Notes: generated by a model from the sequence alone, not told the origin. Shown: positions 26,947-35,586, numbered from the stretch's first letter. The stretch: 60,535 bases of DNA from Acidimicrobiales bacterium (GCA_030448245.1 JAUJNH010000012.1:1-60535); one strand, 5' to 3'. Translations and numbers: made by a program.

Positions 26947-29461
26947 CACCAACGGCGACGGCGGCGGCCCGCCCGAGATCCCGGCGATCGCCGAAGGAGA
27001 GGTGCCGCCCCGCCTGGGCATCGAGCCGATCGAGATCCAGGAGGAGATGGAGCGGTCGTTCCTCGACTACGCCATGTCGGTCATCGTGGCCCGGGCCCTG
27101 CCCGACGCCCGGGACGGGCTCAAGCCGGTGCACCGGCGGATCCTCTACGGGATGTGGTCCATGGGGGCCCGGTCGGACCGCACCCGGCTCAAGTGCGCCA
27201 AGATCTGCGGCGAGGTCATGGGGAACTTCCACCCCCACGGCGACGGCGCCATCTACGACGCCCTGGTGCGCATGGCCCAGCCGTTCTCGCTGCGCCACCC
27301 GCTCATCGACTTCCACGGCAACTACGGGTCGATGGACGACGGGCCGGCCGCCTCGCGCTACACCGAGAGCCGCCTGGCCACCCTGGCCAACGTCCTGCTC
27401 GAGGGCATCGACGAGGACACCGTCGACTTCGTTGCCAACTACTCCAACACCGACGAGGAGCCGTCGGTCCTGCCGGCCCGGTTCCCCAACCTGCTGGTCA
27501 ACGGCAGCCAGGGCATCGCGGTGGGCATGGCCACCAACATCCCGCCCCACAACCTGGGCGAGGTCATCGACGCCACCGTCCACCTGATCGACAACCCGGA
27601 GGCCACGCCGACCGACCTGATGCACTTCGTGCACGGCCCCGACTTCCCGACGGGTGGGTTCATCCTGGGACGCCAGGGGATCATCGACGCCTACACGACC
27701 GGACGGGGCTCCATCAAGATGCGGGGCCGGGCCACCATCGAGGACACCAGGCGGGGCTTCGAGATCGTCGTCACCGAGCTGCCCTACCAGGTCGGCCCCA
27801 AGGCGGTGCTGGCCAAGGTGGCCGAGCTGGCCAACGAGAAGCTGCTCGACGGCATCGCCGACGCCATCGACCAGTCGGCCGGCGGCAAGGTGAAGCTCGT
27901 CATCCCGTTGAAGCGCGACGCCAACCCGCAGGTGGTGCTCAACAACCTCTACAAGCTGACCCCGCTGCAGACCAGCTTCGGCGTGAACATGGTGGCGCTG
28001 GTCGGGGCCTCGGGCGGCACCCCGGGCGTCCCCCGCACCCTCAACCTGAAGACGGCGCTCGAGGCCTACATCGCCCACCAGGTCGAGGTGCTCACACGCC
28101 GCTCGCAGCACCGGCTGGACAAGGCGAGGCGCGACGAGCACCTGCGCGAGGGCCGGCTGAAGGCCGTCAACGTGATCGACGCCATCATCGCCCTCATCCG
28201 GGCCAGCGACGACCGGCGGGCGGCCAAGGCCGCGCTGATGGCCGAGCCCTACGAGTTCTCCGAGGTGCAGGCCGACGACATCCTCGAGATGCGCCTGGGC
28301 CAGCTGACCCGCCTGGCCCGGGTCGAGCTGGAGCAGCAGCTCGAGGAGCTGCGGGCCCAGATCGCCGAGCTCCGGCGGATCCTGTCCGACCCGATCGCCC
28401 TGCGCCAGGTCATCAAGGACGAGCTGGGGACGGTGCGGGCGAAGTACGCCGACCACCGGCGCACCGAGCTCACCCACGACGACGGCGAGATCGTCGACCT
28501 CGACCTGATCGACGACGAGCCCCTGGTCATCACCATGACCCGGGCCGGCTGGGTCAAGTCGCTCGAGGCGGGCGCCTTCCGCAACCAGGCCCGCGGCGGC
28601 AAGGGGGTGACCGGGGCCAAGCTCAAGGAGGAGGACCTGGTGGCCCAGGTGCTGCACACCAGCGCCCACGCCTACCTGCTGTGCTTCTCCAACCGGGGCA
28701 AGGTCTACCGGCTGCGGGCCCACGAGATCCCGATCCGGGAGCGGGCGGCCAAAGGCACCCCGATCGTTAACCTGCTGCCCCTGGCCCCGGAGGAGCGGAT
28801 CCAGACGATCATCGACACCCGCGACTTCGACGGTGGCGGCCACCTGTTCTTCGCTACCAGGTGCGGCCAGGTGAAGAAGACGCTGCTGGCCGAGTACGAC
28901 AAGTCCCGGCGGGACGGGTTCATCGCCATCAAGCTGCTCGACGCCGACGAGCTGGTGCGGGTCATCAAGACGGCCGGCGACGAGGACATCCTGATGGTCA
29001 GCCGCAAGGGCATGGCCATCCGCTTCGCCGAGTCCGACGTGCGCACGATGGGCCGCGACAGCCAGGGCGTCCGGGGGATGGGCCTGCGCGAGGGCGACGA
29101 GCTGGTCTCGTGCGACGTGTGCCGTGACGACCGGTCGCTGCTGCTCATCACCGACGCCGGCTACGGCAAGCGCACCCAGCTGACCCACTTCCGGTCCCAG
29201 ACCCGGGGTGGCGTGGGCCTCATCGCCATCCGCCTCTCGGCGAAGAAGGGGAAGGTCGTGGCCGCGTTCATGGTCCATCTCGACGACGAGGTCGTCCTGA
29301 TGTCCTCGGGCGGCGTGGTCATCCGCACCTCGGTCCGCGACATCTCCAGCCAGGGCCGCGACGCCACCGGCGTCCGGGTCATGAACATGGACGCCGGCGA
29401 CCAGGTCGCTGCCGTGGCGCCCATCGAAGCCGTCCTCGACCCCGACTCGGCGGCTGGCTGA
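26939..29461 (+). CDS. gyrA: DNA gyrase subunit A
   Basis: 840 residues. The QRDR region ([17 protein letters not shown] ... [19 protein letters not shown]) comes first, with the catalytic tyrosine in [11 protein letters not shown] (~141). The coiled-coil tower follows. The C-terminal beta-pinwheel has a GyrA-box-like [11 protein letters not shown] (~549-559). ATG 26939. In related genomes DUF3566 and tRNA-Ile follow shortly; here a 5 kb minus-strand operon intervenes. Confidence 0.98.
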
Positions 29462-29468
29462 GCTTCAC

Positions 29469-29519
29469 GAACCGGGCGCAGCTTTGATCGCGGGTGCTGG
29501 CTCCTGCCGAGCCCGGTTC
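29469..29519. terminator. Bidirectional inverted repeat between gyrA and grdA
   Basis: GAACCGGGC (29469-29477) and GCCCGGTTC (29511-29519) are perfect nine-base arms around a 33-base loop, between the convergent ends of gyrA and grdA. Confidence 0.5.
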
Positions 29520-29532
29520 AGCGGTGGGGTCG

Positions 29533-29991
29533 CTACTGCTTGCGCATCGAGGCCACGGCGGCGACGAGGGCTTCGGCTTCCAGCACCTCGGCCATGACGC
29601 CGATCTGGTCGTCCCAGACGTCGTCAGGCACCTCAGCCTTCACGTCGTCGTCGAGGACGTGGTACACGTCGAGACCCAACTGGGTCCCGGCCAGGGCACC
29701 TGCGAACGCCGGGTCTCCCGACACCACGGTCTCTGCGGTGATCTCTGCTGCCTCCGGGTCGGGGGCGCCGATCAGCACGACGAGGTCCTTGGGGTCGTGA
29801 GCCTGGCTGAGCCGGAGGATCTTCTCCTGGCTCTCGAGGTCCATGGCACCGGAGGCCGTTCAGACGAAGCACTCCGTGGCCGTGAAGGCCACCGTGGCCC
29901 CAGCGGCCTTGGCGACGGCGGCGATGGCGGGACCGGACACGCCGTCCCGTTCGCCGAGGGCGATGACCTGTTTGTCCTTCAGCACGCTCAC
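29533..29991 (-). CDS. grdA: Glycine/sarcosine/betaine reductase selenoprotein A (UGA read as Sec44)
   Basis: 152 residues if the UGA at 29862-29860 is read as selenocysteine. The N-terminal part is SVLKDKQVIALGERDGVSGP ... TATECFV-U-TASGAMDLESQ. The rest (NB no break in homology) reads DLVVLIGAPDPEAAEITAET, GDPAFAGALAGTQLGLDVYH, DDQIGVMAEVLEAEALV. Classical GrdA is a small selenoprotein with Sec at position 44 in CFVU-TxAGAMDLE; the position and context match. It shuttles a carboxymethyl-selenoether from protein B to protein C and is re-reduced by thioredoxin. GTG 29991 overlaps the thioredoxin stop (GTGA). Without read-through it would be a 43-residue stub, so it must not be annotated as a pseudogene. 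Confidence 0.93.
29829..29857 (-). promoter_or_regulatory. Candidate SECIS element of grdA
   Basis: It begins three bases after the UGA. GGCCTC pairs with GAGAGCC leaving one bulged A, and an inner GGT/ACC stem is capped by a seven-base loop that contains GG. This is compatible with bacterial SECIS architecture but weaker than the grdB hairpin. Confidence 0.45.
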
Positions 29992-30356
29992 GCGGACTCC
30001 TTGTTGTCGCTCGGTGGGGCCGCTTTGGCCTCAGTCTTCTCGTTGAGCCAGTTGGTCAGGGCTTCTTCGGTGACCTGAGGACCGTTGATGCGGGCCACCT
30101 CCTCGCCGTCGCGGAAGAGCAGGAAGGCGGGCAGACCCATCACCTTCAGCTCCATGCACAGCCGGCGCGCCTTTGGCGCCTCCAGCTTCACCACCCGCAT
30201 CGAGCCGCCGCTCTCCTCGGCCAGCTTCTCGACGTGCGGCATCATGCGCAGGCACGGCTGGCAGTCGGGGCCCCACACGTCGACGAGGACCTGACCCTCG
30301 GCGACGAGGTCGCGGAAGGTCTCCTTGGTGGCCTCGGTGACGAGGTCGGTGCTCAC
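29988..30356 (-). CDS. Thioredoxin-like protein of the Grd operon (CQPC active site)
   Basis: 122 residues of thioredoxin fold: TFRDLVAEGQVLVDVWGPDC-QPC-LRMMPHVEKLAEE, with CQPC instead of the housekeeping CGPC. The cis-Pro region is VMGLPAFLLFRDGEEVARI (~72-90), with a charged C-terminal tail. Glycine-reductase operons usually carry a dedicated thioredoxin that reduces the GrdA Sec-Cys bond, and gene order supports that role. GTG 30356, and the stop overlaps the grdA start. No reductase gene is adjacent; trxB at 11.3 kb could serve it (inference). Confidence 0.85.
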   Translation of the reverse strand: MSTDLVTEATKETFRDLVAEGQVLVDVWGPDCQPCLRMMPHVEKLAEESGGSMRVVKLEAPKARRLCMELKVMGLPAFLLFRDGEEVARINGPQVTEEALTNWLNEKTEAKAAPPSDNKESA

Positions 30357-30483
30357 TGTGCCTCCCGCGGTGCATCAGGACTCGCTGACCGCCTGTCTTC
30401 CCTCGTCGCTTCCCTCGGCTCGCCTCCTCCGCTCCTCAGTCCAGACAGGCGACGCTCGTCCTTCGCCCGCTCATTCGCTGCGC
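30357..30483 (-). other. 127-base spacer between grdC and the thioredoxin gene
   Basis: No gene is seen. Minus strand: GC-rich with repeated short CGAG/GCGA motifs and partial complementarity (CTGTCTGGAC near grdC versus GACAGGCGG), so it may form structure. It is the only sizeable gap in an otherwise overlapping operon and could hold an internal promoter. Confidence 0.3.
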
Positions 30484-31899
30484 TCATTGGTCCTCCTTGT
30501 GGTTGCGTTCCAGCAGGACGCTCATGCCGTCGGACAGCTGGCACATGCGGCCCAGGAACAGGCTGCCCTTGGCGATGAGCATCACCCGTTCGGCGTCGCC
30601 GCCCGTGAGCCGATCCACCGCGTGGGGCAGGTAGCACAGCGACGACGCCAGGTGGCCCTGGGTCGGGGCGAAGCCGGGCATGCCCCGCTCGGCGGCGAAG
30701 GCGGCGATGTCGGCCTTGTCGATGTCGCCCCGTCGGGCGGCCAGGGCGGCGATGGTCTTGTAGTTGCGCTCGGGCACGTTGCCCGAGCCCTGCGGCTCGG
30801 TGATCTCGGGGTTGTGCAGCTCGGTGGCGTAGTCGTCGACGTCGGTGAGGGCGATGCCGTTGCGGGCCAGCGGCTCGATGGCCAGCGCCTCCATGACCGC
30901 CCCGGCCGACCCGCCGTGCGACACCTTGTGGCGGCCGACGACGTCGAGCCGGATGCGGGGCGACACCCCGTCGTCGGCCTGCACGATGGACGCGGTGCCG
31001 CCGAGGACGTCCTCCATGATGGGCAGGTCGTTCTTCAGGTGGCCCTGGAACTTCATGCCCAGCTTGGCCATCGAGCCGCCGGCCACCACGGCGACGCGGT
31101 TGAACACGCCCGAGGCGACCAGGCTGGCCGCCACCACCAGGGCGGGAACCGGGGCGGCGCAGAAGTTCTTGACGTCGGCCCCGGAGGCCTCGGTGAGCCC
31201 GGCGGCCTCGGCCACGGCCTTGGCCAGATTGCCGCCGCCCCGCTGGTAGCGGTCGCCGATGGCCTCCTCGCCGCAGCCCAGCACGTAGTCGATGGACGTG
31301 GGGTCGATCCCGTGCTTGTCGAGCAGGTGGAGCAGGGCCAGGGTGGCCGTGGCCTTGGCGGCCAGGTTGTCGACGAGGACGCTGGCGGCCAGCGACTCGT
31401 CGTGCTCCTCGCCCATGCGCATCACGGCGCCGGGCAGCAGGGCCAGGCTGCCGGGGGCGGCCGCCGCGGCCTCGACGTCGCCGGCCGCCTTGGCCAGGCG
31501 GTCGAGGTCGAAGCCCTTGGCCAGCGGGTGCTGCGAGAGGGCCTCGGTGGCCTGCTCGACCCGCTCGGGCGACAGGACGAGGAGGTCGAACTGGTCGACC
31601 GACGCCATCAGGCCCAGGAACTCGTCCTCGGGCATCAGCTCGCCGGCGGGGGTCCAGCGGGAGGCATCGGCCAGGGGCTGCCACGGGCGGGGGCCCAGGT
31701 CGCGCGGGTGCAGGGCGTTGAGGTAGGCCTGGTGGGGCGGGTAGGCGACGGCTTCGTCGAAGGTGCGCAGGGCGGCGGAAAAGGCGTCGGCCACCGCCTG
31801 GTCCTTGGGCAGCTCGCGGCGGGGCTTCGAGCCGTGGGGGGCCAGGTTCGGGGTGTGGGCCAGGACCTGGGTGGCCGCCAGGATCACGCTGTCAGGCAC
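30484..31899 (-). CDS. grdC: Glycine/sarcosine/betaine reductase component C beta subunit
   Basis: 471 residues matching GrdC over its full length. VILAATQVLAHTPNLAPHG (~4-22), MPEDEFLGLMASVDQFDLLVLS, LGCGEEAIGDRYQRGGGNLA then KNFCAAPVPALVVAASLVASG with the conserved nucleophilic-type Cys (~245). VVAGGSMAKLGMKFQGHLK, PTQGHLASSLCYLPHAVD and IAKGSLFLGRM complete the pattern. The fold is thiolase/KAS-III-like and forms an acetyl-thioester during release of the product from GrdA. GTG 31899 overlaps the grdB stop by eight bases. The alpha subunit gene grdD, which normally follows, is absent here. Confidence 0.92.
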   Translation of the reverse strand: MPDSVILAATQVLAHTPNLAPHGSKPRRELPKDQAVADAFSAALRTFDEAVAYPPHQAYLNALHPRDLGPRPWQPLADASRWTPAGELMPEDEFLGLMASVDQFDLLVLSPERVEQATEALSQHPLAKGFDLDRLAKAAGDVEAAAAAPGSLALLPGAVMRMGEEHDESLAASVLVDNLAAKATATLALLHLLDKHGIDPTSIDYVLGCGEEAIGDRYQRGGGNLAKAVAEAAGLTEASGADVKNFCAAPVPALVVAASLVASGVFNRVAVVAGGSMAKLGMKFQGHLKNDLPIMEDVLGGTASIVQADDGVSPRIRLDVVGRHKVSHGGSAGAVMEALAIEPLARNGIALTDVDDYATELHNPEITEPQGSGNVPERNYKTIAALAARRGDIDKADIAAFAAERGMPGFAPTQGHLASSLCYLPHAVDRLTGGDAERVMLIAKGSLFLGRMCQLSDGMSVLLERNHKEDQ

Positions 31900-33268
31900 G
31901 GGTGGGCTCCGATGCTGTCTCGGTCGAGCTGGTCTCGTCCTCTGCATCCCCGTTCGAGCCCGATGTCATCCCTTCCGGGGAGCTCCGCTCGCTGGGGTCG
32001 AAGATGGTGGGCTCGGTGACGGCGGTGCTAACGGCTTCCAGCGCCTTTTCCAGGAGCTGGCGGCGCCAGGCCCGTTCGGCCGCGGGGTCGAGCGACGGGT
32101 CGCCGGTCGGGTAGGGGATGCCGCGAGTCGGCACGATGCGCGGCGCCCCCACCCGCTGGGCGATCGAGGTCAGGTTGCACAGGAGCGCGGTGGGGATCCC
32201 CGCCCGCTCGAGCTCCTTCGCCAGCGTTGCCCCGCAACGCGTGCCCGTGCCTCACGTGGCGGTGAGGATGGCGGCCCGGGCCTCGGACTTGCGCATGTCG
32301 GTGGCCCACTCGATGCCGAAGCGGCGGGCGTTGGCCACCGAGGTGCCGTTGCCGGTGGTGACGAAGTACTCGCCGACCAGCTGGCCGATGGCCCCTTCGG
32401 CCTCGAGCTCGCGGGCCACGTCGAGGGGGACGATGCGGTGGGGGTCGTCGTTGGCGTGCACCGACGAGAAGCCGCCGTGGACCGAGCGGTAGCTGCCGGA
32501 GGCCAGGGTGTCGCCCTCGAGCGGGTAGCGCAGCCAGCGGGTGGCCCGGGCCGACTCGAGGTTGCCGGGGTTGTCGTCGGGGACCAGGCCGCCCTCGGTG
32601 ACCAGGGCGACGGTGGCCTGGCTGACGTCGTCCACCGGGGCGGCGGGGGTCACCGAGTCGAACCGGGGGAGGGGGATCTCGGTGGCGTCGCGGTCGCCGG
32701 CGAGGCGGGTGAGGACCAGGTCGACGGCCCGCTGGGCCGCCGGGGCGTCGGCCATCACCGACCGGCGGGCCACCTTGCCGATGCGGCCGTCGTCGGCGGT
32801 GAGCTCCTCGCCGGCCAGCAGCTTTGCCGCGGCCGCACCCAGCCTCTCGAGCGAGGGGCCCATCCTCCGAGCGACCTCGCCGCTGGCCACCACCGGCGCG
32901 GCGCCCGCCTCGTCGAGGCCCGGGTTGTCCTCGTGCATCGAGGCCAGGGCGGCCAGGCCCGCCTCGGCGGCGGCGGCGGCCACCCGGGCGCAGGCCAGGC
33001 CGTAGCGGCCGCTGGTGAAGGCGGGCCCGGCCACCACCAGGTCGGGCTCGGCGCCCTGGATCAGCTCGACGATCTCGTCGGCCGCATCGGGGGCCTTGTC
33101 GTCGCCGCACCAGACCGTGGACACGATCTCGTGCTCGTCGCCCAGCAGCTCGGCCAGCTTCTTCCCCGGCCCGACGGGCCCGTCCATCAGCGTGGGTCCC
33201 TGCCCGGCCGAGTCCTCTCCACCCACGCCAGCGAAGAACTGGTTGATGTAGTGAACGACGCGAGCCAT
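31892..33268 (-). CDS. grdB: Glycine/sarcosine/betaine reductase selenoprotein B (UGA read as Sec339)
   Basis: 458 residues if the UGA at 32254-32252 is selenocysteine. Start ATG 33268: ARVVHYINQFFAGVGGEDSA, the standard GrdB opening. Mid-protein VVAGPAFTSGRYGLACARVA and ASMHEDNPGLDEAGAAPVV follow. The selenium site is EARAAILTAT-U-GTGTRCGATLAKELERAGIP, then RVGAPRIVPTRGIPYPTGDP. In clostridial GrdB, HgrdF or PrdB the same site reads TSTUGTCTRCGATMVKE, so Sec replaces the expected residue and the second Cys is kept. GrdB attacks the substrate alpha-carbon, displacing the amine. A strong hairpin lies 12 bases after the UGA. It is coupled to grdC and lies 55 bases after the grdE-like gene. The last ~50 residues are an acidic/Ser/Thr tail. 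Confidence 0.95.
32224..32240 (-). promoter_or_regulatory. SECIS-like hairpin of grdB
   Basis: GCGTTGC and GCAACGC form a perfect seven-base-pair stem capped by a GGG loop. It begins 12 bases after the Sec UGA. A short stem with apical G residues just downstream of UGA is the form bound by bacterial SelB. Confidence 0.75.
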
Positions 33269-33323
33269 GGACTCAGTGTGCCCCCCGGTCCTCCCCCCAA
33301 CAACCCCGGTGGCGCCGGCGGGG

Positions 33324-34574
33324 TCAGGAGGCGTTGGCGGTGGCGGTGTAGCGGCCCCAGCCGAGGGGGCTGAGGGAGCAGTAGACGACGGCGGCGGGCA
33401 GGTCGAGCTCGTCGGTGGCCGGGACGCCCAGCAGGCGCATGTCCTCCCCGCCGAGCGCCTGCTCGACGGCTGGGAGCACCAGCCGGCTGTCGTAGTTGCC
33501 GGTGCTGACCATGGCCGTGGCCCGCTCGGGGGGCACGACCAGCGACGGCCCGGTCCCGTCGGCGCCGGCCAGCTCGCCGAACAGCCCGACGGCGGCAACG
33601 CCCATGTCCTCGAGGGCGTCCATCTTGAGGGCCATGTCGGCGTCGGCGTTGCCGCCCCCCTCCTTGGTGACCACGGCGGCGTCGAACCCGGCGGCGGCGC
33701 AGACCCGGGCCGCGAAGGTCGAGATCAGCTGCTTGTCGGCCATGTTGACCGGCTCGGGCGAGATCACCAGGCCGGCGAACTGCAGGTCCTGGCCCGAGCG
33801 GCGGCGCAGCTCGTTCACGACGGGGTTGTTCTGGTGGACGAAGGTGGGGTTCTTCAGCGCGGGGTGGCCGTACTGGCCGCTGACGATGGCGCCGTCGTCG
33901 ATCTCGCCGGGGTCGAGCAGGGTGGGCAGCCCGCCGCTGAAGCTGCGCCCGTAGACGAAGACGTCCTTGAACGCCCCCTGGGTCTGGAGGTTGATGACGG
34001 CGCCGACGCGCGGCAGGTCACCCGGCTGGGTGCTGGGGTCGGGCAGCTCCTCGACCTCGTCGGCGTCCGCCCCGGCGGCGGCGTCGGCGAGGTGGACGGC
34101 CAGGGCCAGGACCCCCTTGCGCAGGGCCACCTCGACCGCCTCCCACGGGGCGTCGTCGGCCGGCGTGAACTCGACCACCAGGTTGGAGGTGGCGCCCAGC
34201 GGGGAGAGCTCGGCGGCGGGGCCGCTCATGTCGACCACCGCCTCCTGGGCCCGGGGCAGGAACCCGGCGGCCACGACGGCCGCCCCCCGAAGGACGTGGG
34301 TCTCGCCGTGACCCTGGGGGGCAGGGGGGCCGAGGAGGCCGGGGAAGATCCCGCCCCCGCCCGGCCCCTTGGTGCGGGGCTCGACGGCGTCCAGCACCTT
34401 GACGATCCGCATCGACTGGCCGGGCGACGCCCACGTCAGCGTGACGCCGCCGAGGGCGGGATCGTCGAACAGGGCGGCGGCGGCGTCGCTCGAAACGGTC
34501 AGGACGCCGGCTTCGTAGCTCGTGCGGCGCCCGAGCGCCACCTCCTGCACGCGGTGGACCAGACGGGTCAGCAT
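33324..34574 (-). CDS. Glycine/sarcosine/betaine reductase component B alpha/beta-like proprotein (GrdE/GrdG family, cleavage Cys missing)
   Basis: 416 residues of GrdE/GrdG-type. LTRLVHRVQEVALGRRTSYE at the start; VVDMSGPAAELSPLGATSNL (~125-144); VINLQTQGAFKDVFVYGRSF (~207-226); DGAIVSGQYGHPALKNPTF then VHQNNPVVNELRRRSG (~243-280); LVISPEPVNMADKQLISTFA; VVTKEGGGNADADMALKMDA. In classical GrdE the segment after DGAIVSG carries NCVSACD, and its Cys becomes the N-terminal carbonyl group that binds the substrate amine. Here it is QYGHPAL, with no Cys. The protein may therefore be uncleaved and use a different substrate. It is the first gene of the operon. ATG 34574. Confidence 0.88.
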   Translation of the reverse strand: MLTRLVHRVQEVALGRRTSYEAGVLTVSSDAAAALFDDPALGGVTLTWASPGQSMRIVKVLDAVEPRTKGPGGGGIFPGLLGPPAPQGHGETHVLRGAAVVAAGFLPRAQEAVVDMSGPAAELSPLGATSNLVVEFTPADDAPWEAVEVALRKGVLALAVHLADAAAGADADEVEELPDPSTQPGDLPRVGAVINLQTQGAFKDVFVYGRSFSGGLPTLLDPGEIDDGAIVSGQYGHPALKNPTFVHQNNPVVNELRRRSGQDLQFAGLVISPEPVNMADKQLISTFAARVCAAAGFDAAVVTKEGGGNADADMALKMDALEDMGVAAVGLFGELAGADGTGPSLVVPPERATAMVSTGNYDSRLVLPAVEQALGGEDMRLLGVPATDELDLPAAVVYCSLSPLGWGRYTATANAS

Positions 34575-34638
34575 CCCCCGATGCTGCCACCCCGGCACCA
34601 GGCCCCGGGCTGGGACGGCGCGGTGCCGCTGATCCGGC

Positions 34639-34644
34639 TACCGT
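34639..34644 (+). promoter_or_regulatory. Candidate -10 upstream of the TadE/G-like gene
   Basis: TACCGT lies in the 173-base divergent gap between the grdE-like gene and the gene at 34748. Otherwise the gap (34575-34747) shows no gene and no recognisable glycine riboswitch. Confidence 0.3.
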
Positions 34645-34747
34645 GCGGGTCAGTCGGCCGTGTCCTCGGCCCGGTCTCGGTGCGCCCTCGGCACCCCCGC
34701 TCGCCTCCCCCTGCTGTGCGGCCCTCGTCCCGAGGGAGGAAGCATCG

Positions 34748-35038
34748 ATGCGACAGCGCGGGCAGGTGCTCCCGCTGATGGCGGTGGTGGTGGCGCTCGC
34801 CGCCCTGGTCGTGCTCGGCCTGGGCCGGCTGGGGGAGGTCGTGGTGGCCAGGGCCGAGGCCCAGACCGCCGCCGACGCCGCCGCCCTCAGCGGCGCCGTC
34901 CATGGGCGGACCAGCGCCGAAGACCTGGCCCGGGCCAACGGCGGGCGGCTCGTGTCGTGGGCGGCCGCCGGCCGGGAGGTCGAGGTGGTGGCCGAGGTCG
35001 GGGGCGAACGGGCCCGCGCCCGAGCCCGTCGCCGGTGA
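34748..35038 (+). CDS. TadE/TadG-like small membrane protein
   Basis: 96 residues. Start RQRGQVLPLMAVVVALAALV, then VLGLGRLGEVVVARAEAQTAADAAALSGAV, the hallmark of the TadE/TadG pilus-assembly N-terminus found in many actinobacterial minor proteins. The rest is short and basic. The start ATG 34748 follows a GAGGGAGGAAGC ribosome-binding site. No tad operon is nearby, so it probably is a stand-alone secretion-helper-like protein. Confidence 0.7.
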   Translation: MRQRGQVLPLMAVVVALAALVVLGLGRLGEVVVARAEAQTAADAAALSGAVHGRTSAEDLARANGGRLVSWAAAGREVEVVAEVGGERARARARRR

Positions 35039-35047
35039 CTGACCAGG

Positions 35048-35053
35048 TAGCCT
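35048..35053 (+). promoter_or_regulatory. Leaderless -10 hexamer for the DUF3566 gene
   Basis: TAGCCT ends eight bases before ATG 35062, the same spacing as for the kinase gene. Confidence 0.5.
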
Positions 35054-35061
35054 GCGCCTCC

Positions 35062-35586
35062 ATGGCACAGGGCCGCCGAGTACGCCGCGTCCTTCGCAAG
35101 ATCGACACGTTCTCGCTGGCCAAGATGGCCTTCCTCTTCCATCTGTGCCTGGCGCTCGTGGTGGTGGTGGCCGGCGTGCTGCTGTGGACCGTGGCCGACG
35201 GCCAGGGGATGATCGACCAGCTCGAGACGACCATCTCGACCAACCTGCAGCTGGACGCGTTCACGATCGAGGGCAAGGTGCTGTTCCGCTCGGCGGTGGC
35301 GCTGGCCGTGCTGTTCGCCCTCCTCGGCACCGGCATGTGGATCCTCGGCGCCTTCCTCTTCAACCTCCTGTCCGACCTCGTCGGCGGCGTCCAGGTCTGG
35401 GTGCTCGAGGAGGTCCTGTTCGACCAGGAGCAGGAGGAGGAGGACGCCCTCGTCACCGACCGCCCCGAGCCTCCCGGCCTGGAGCCGGCCGAGCCCGACG
35501 AGGCCGGCGCCGACGCCCAGCCCCAGCCCACGAACGGCGCGGCGGCCAAGGAACCGGCTGGCCGGGAGACCGCCCACGTGGGTTAA
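35062..35586 (+). CDS. DUF3566 membrane protein
   Basis: 174 residues. VRRVLRKIDTFSLAKMAFLF then HLCLALVVVVAGVLLWTVAD (TM1, ~25-47), VLFRSAVALAVLFALLGTGM then WILGAFLFNLLSDLVGGVQV (TM2, ~73-100), followed by an acidic Glu/Asp/Pro tail. DUF3566 genes sit between gyrA and tRNA-Ile in most Actinobacteria, and the mycobacterial homologue (CwsA-linked region) is associated with the cell pole. Its stop TAA overlaps the candidate tRNA -10. Confidence 0.88.
   Translation: MAQGRRVRRVLRKIDTFSLAKMAFLFHLCLALVVVVAGVLLWTVADGQGMIDQLETTISTNLQLDAFTIEGKVLFRSAVALAVLFALLGTGMWILGAFLFNLLSDLVGGVQVWVLEEVLFDQEQEEEDALVTDRPEPPGLEPAEPDEAGADAQPQPTNGAAAKEPAGRETAHVG

Noticed and set aside
29860..29862. UGA in grdA read as a stop, making the gene a pseudogene
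   Set aside because: Homology continues directly through it at the canonical Sec44 position, with thioredoxin coupling and a second Sec gene in the same operon.
32252..32254. UGA in grdB read as a stop and the 31892-32152 piece as a separate small gene
   Set aside because: The sequence on both sides matches GrdB without a break, and a SECIS-like stem follows.
34575..34747. Glycine riboswitch upstream of the Grd operon
   Set aside because: No conserved glycine-aptamer core was seen on either strand.
35573..35582. CCCACGTGGG before tRNA-Ile as a parS site
   Set aside because: It is a palindrome but differs from the parS flanks on both sides.
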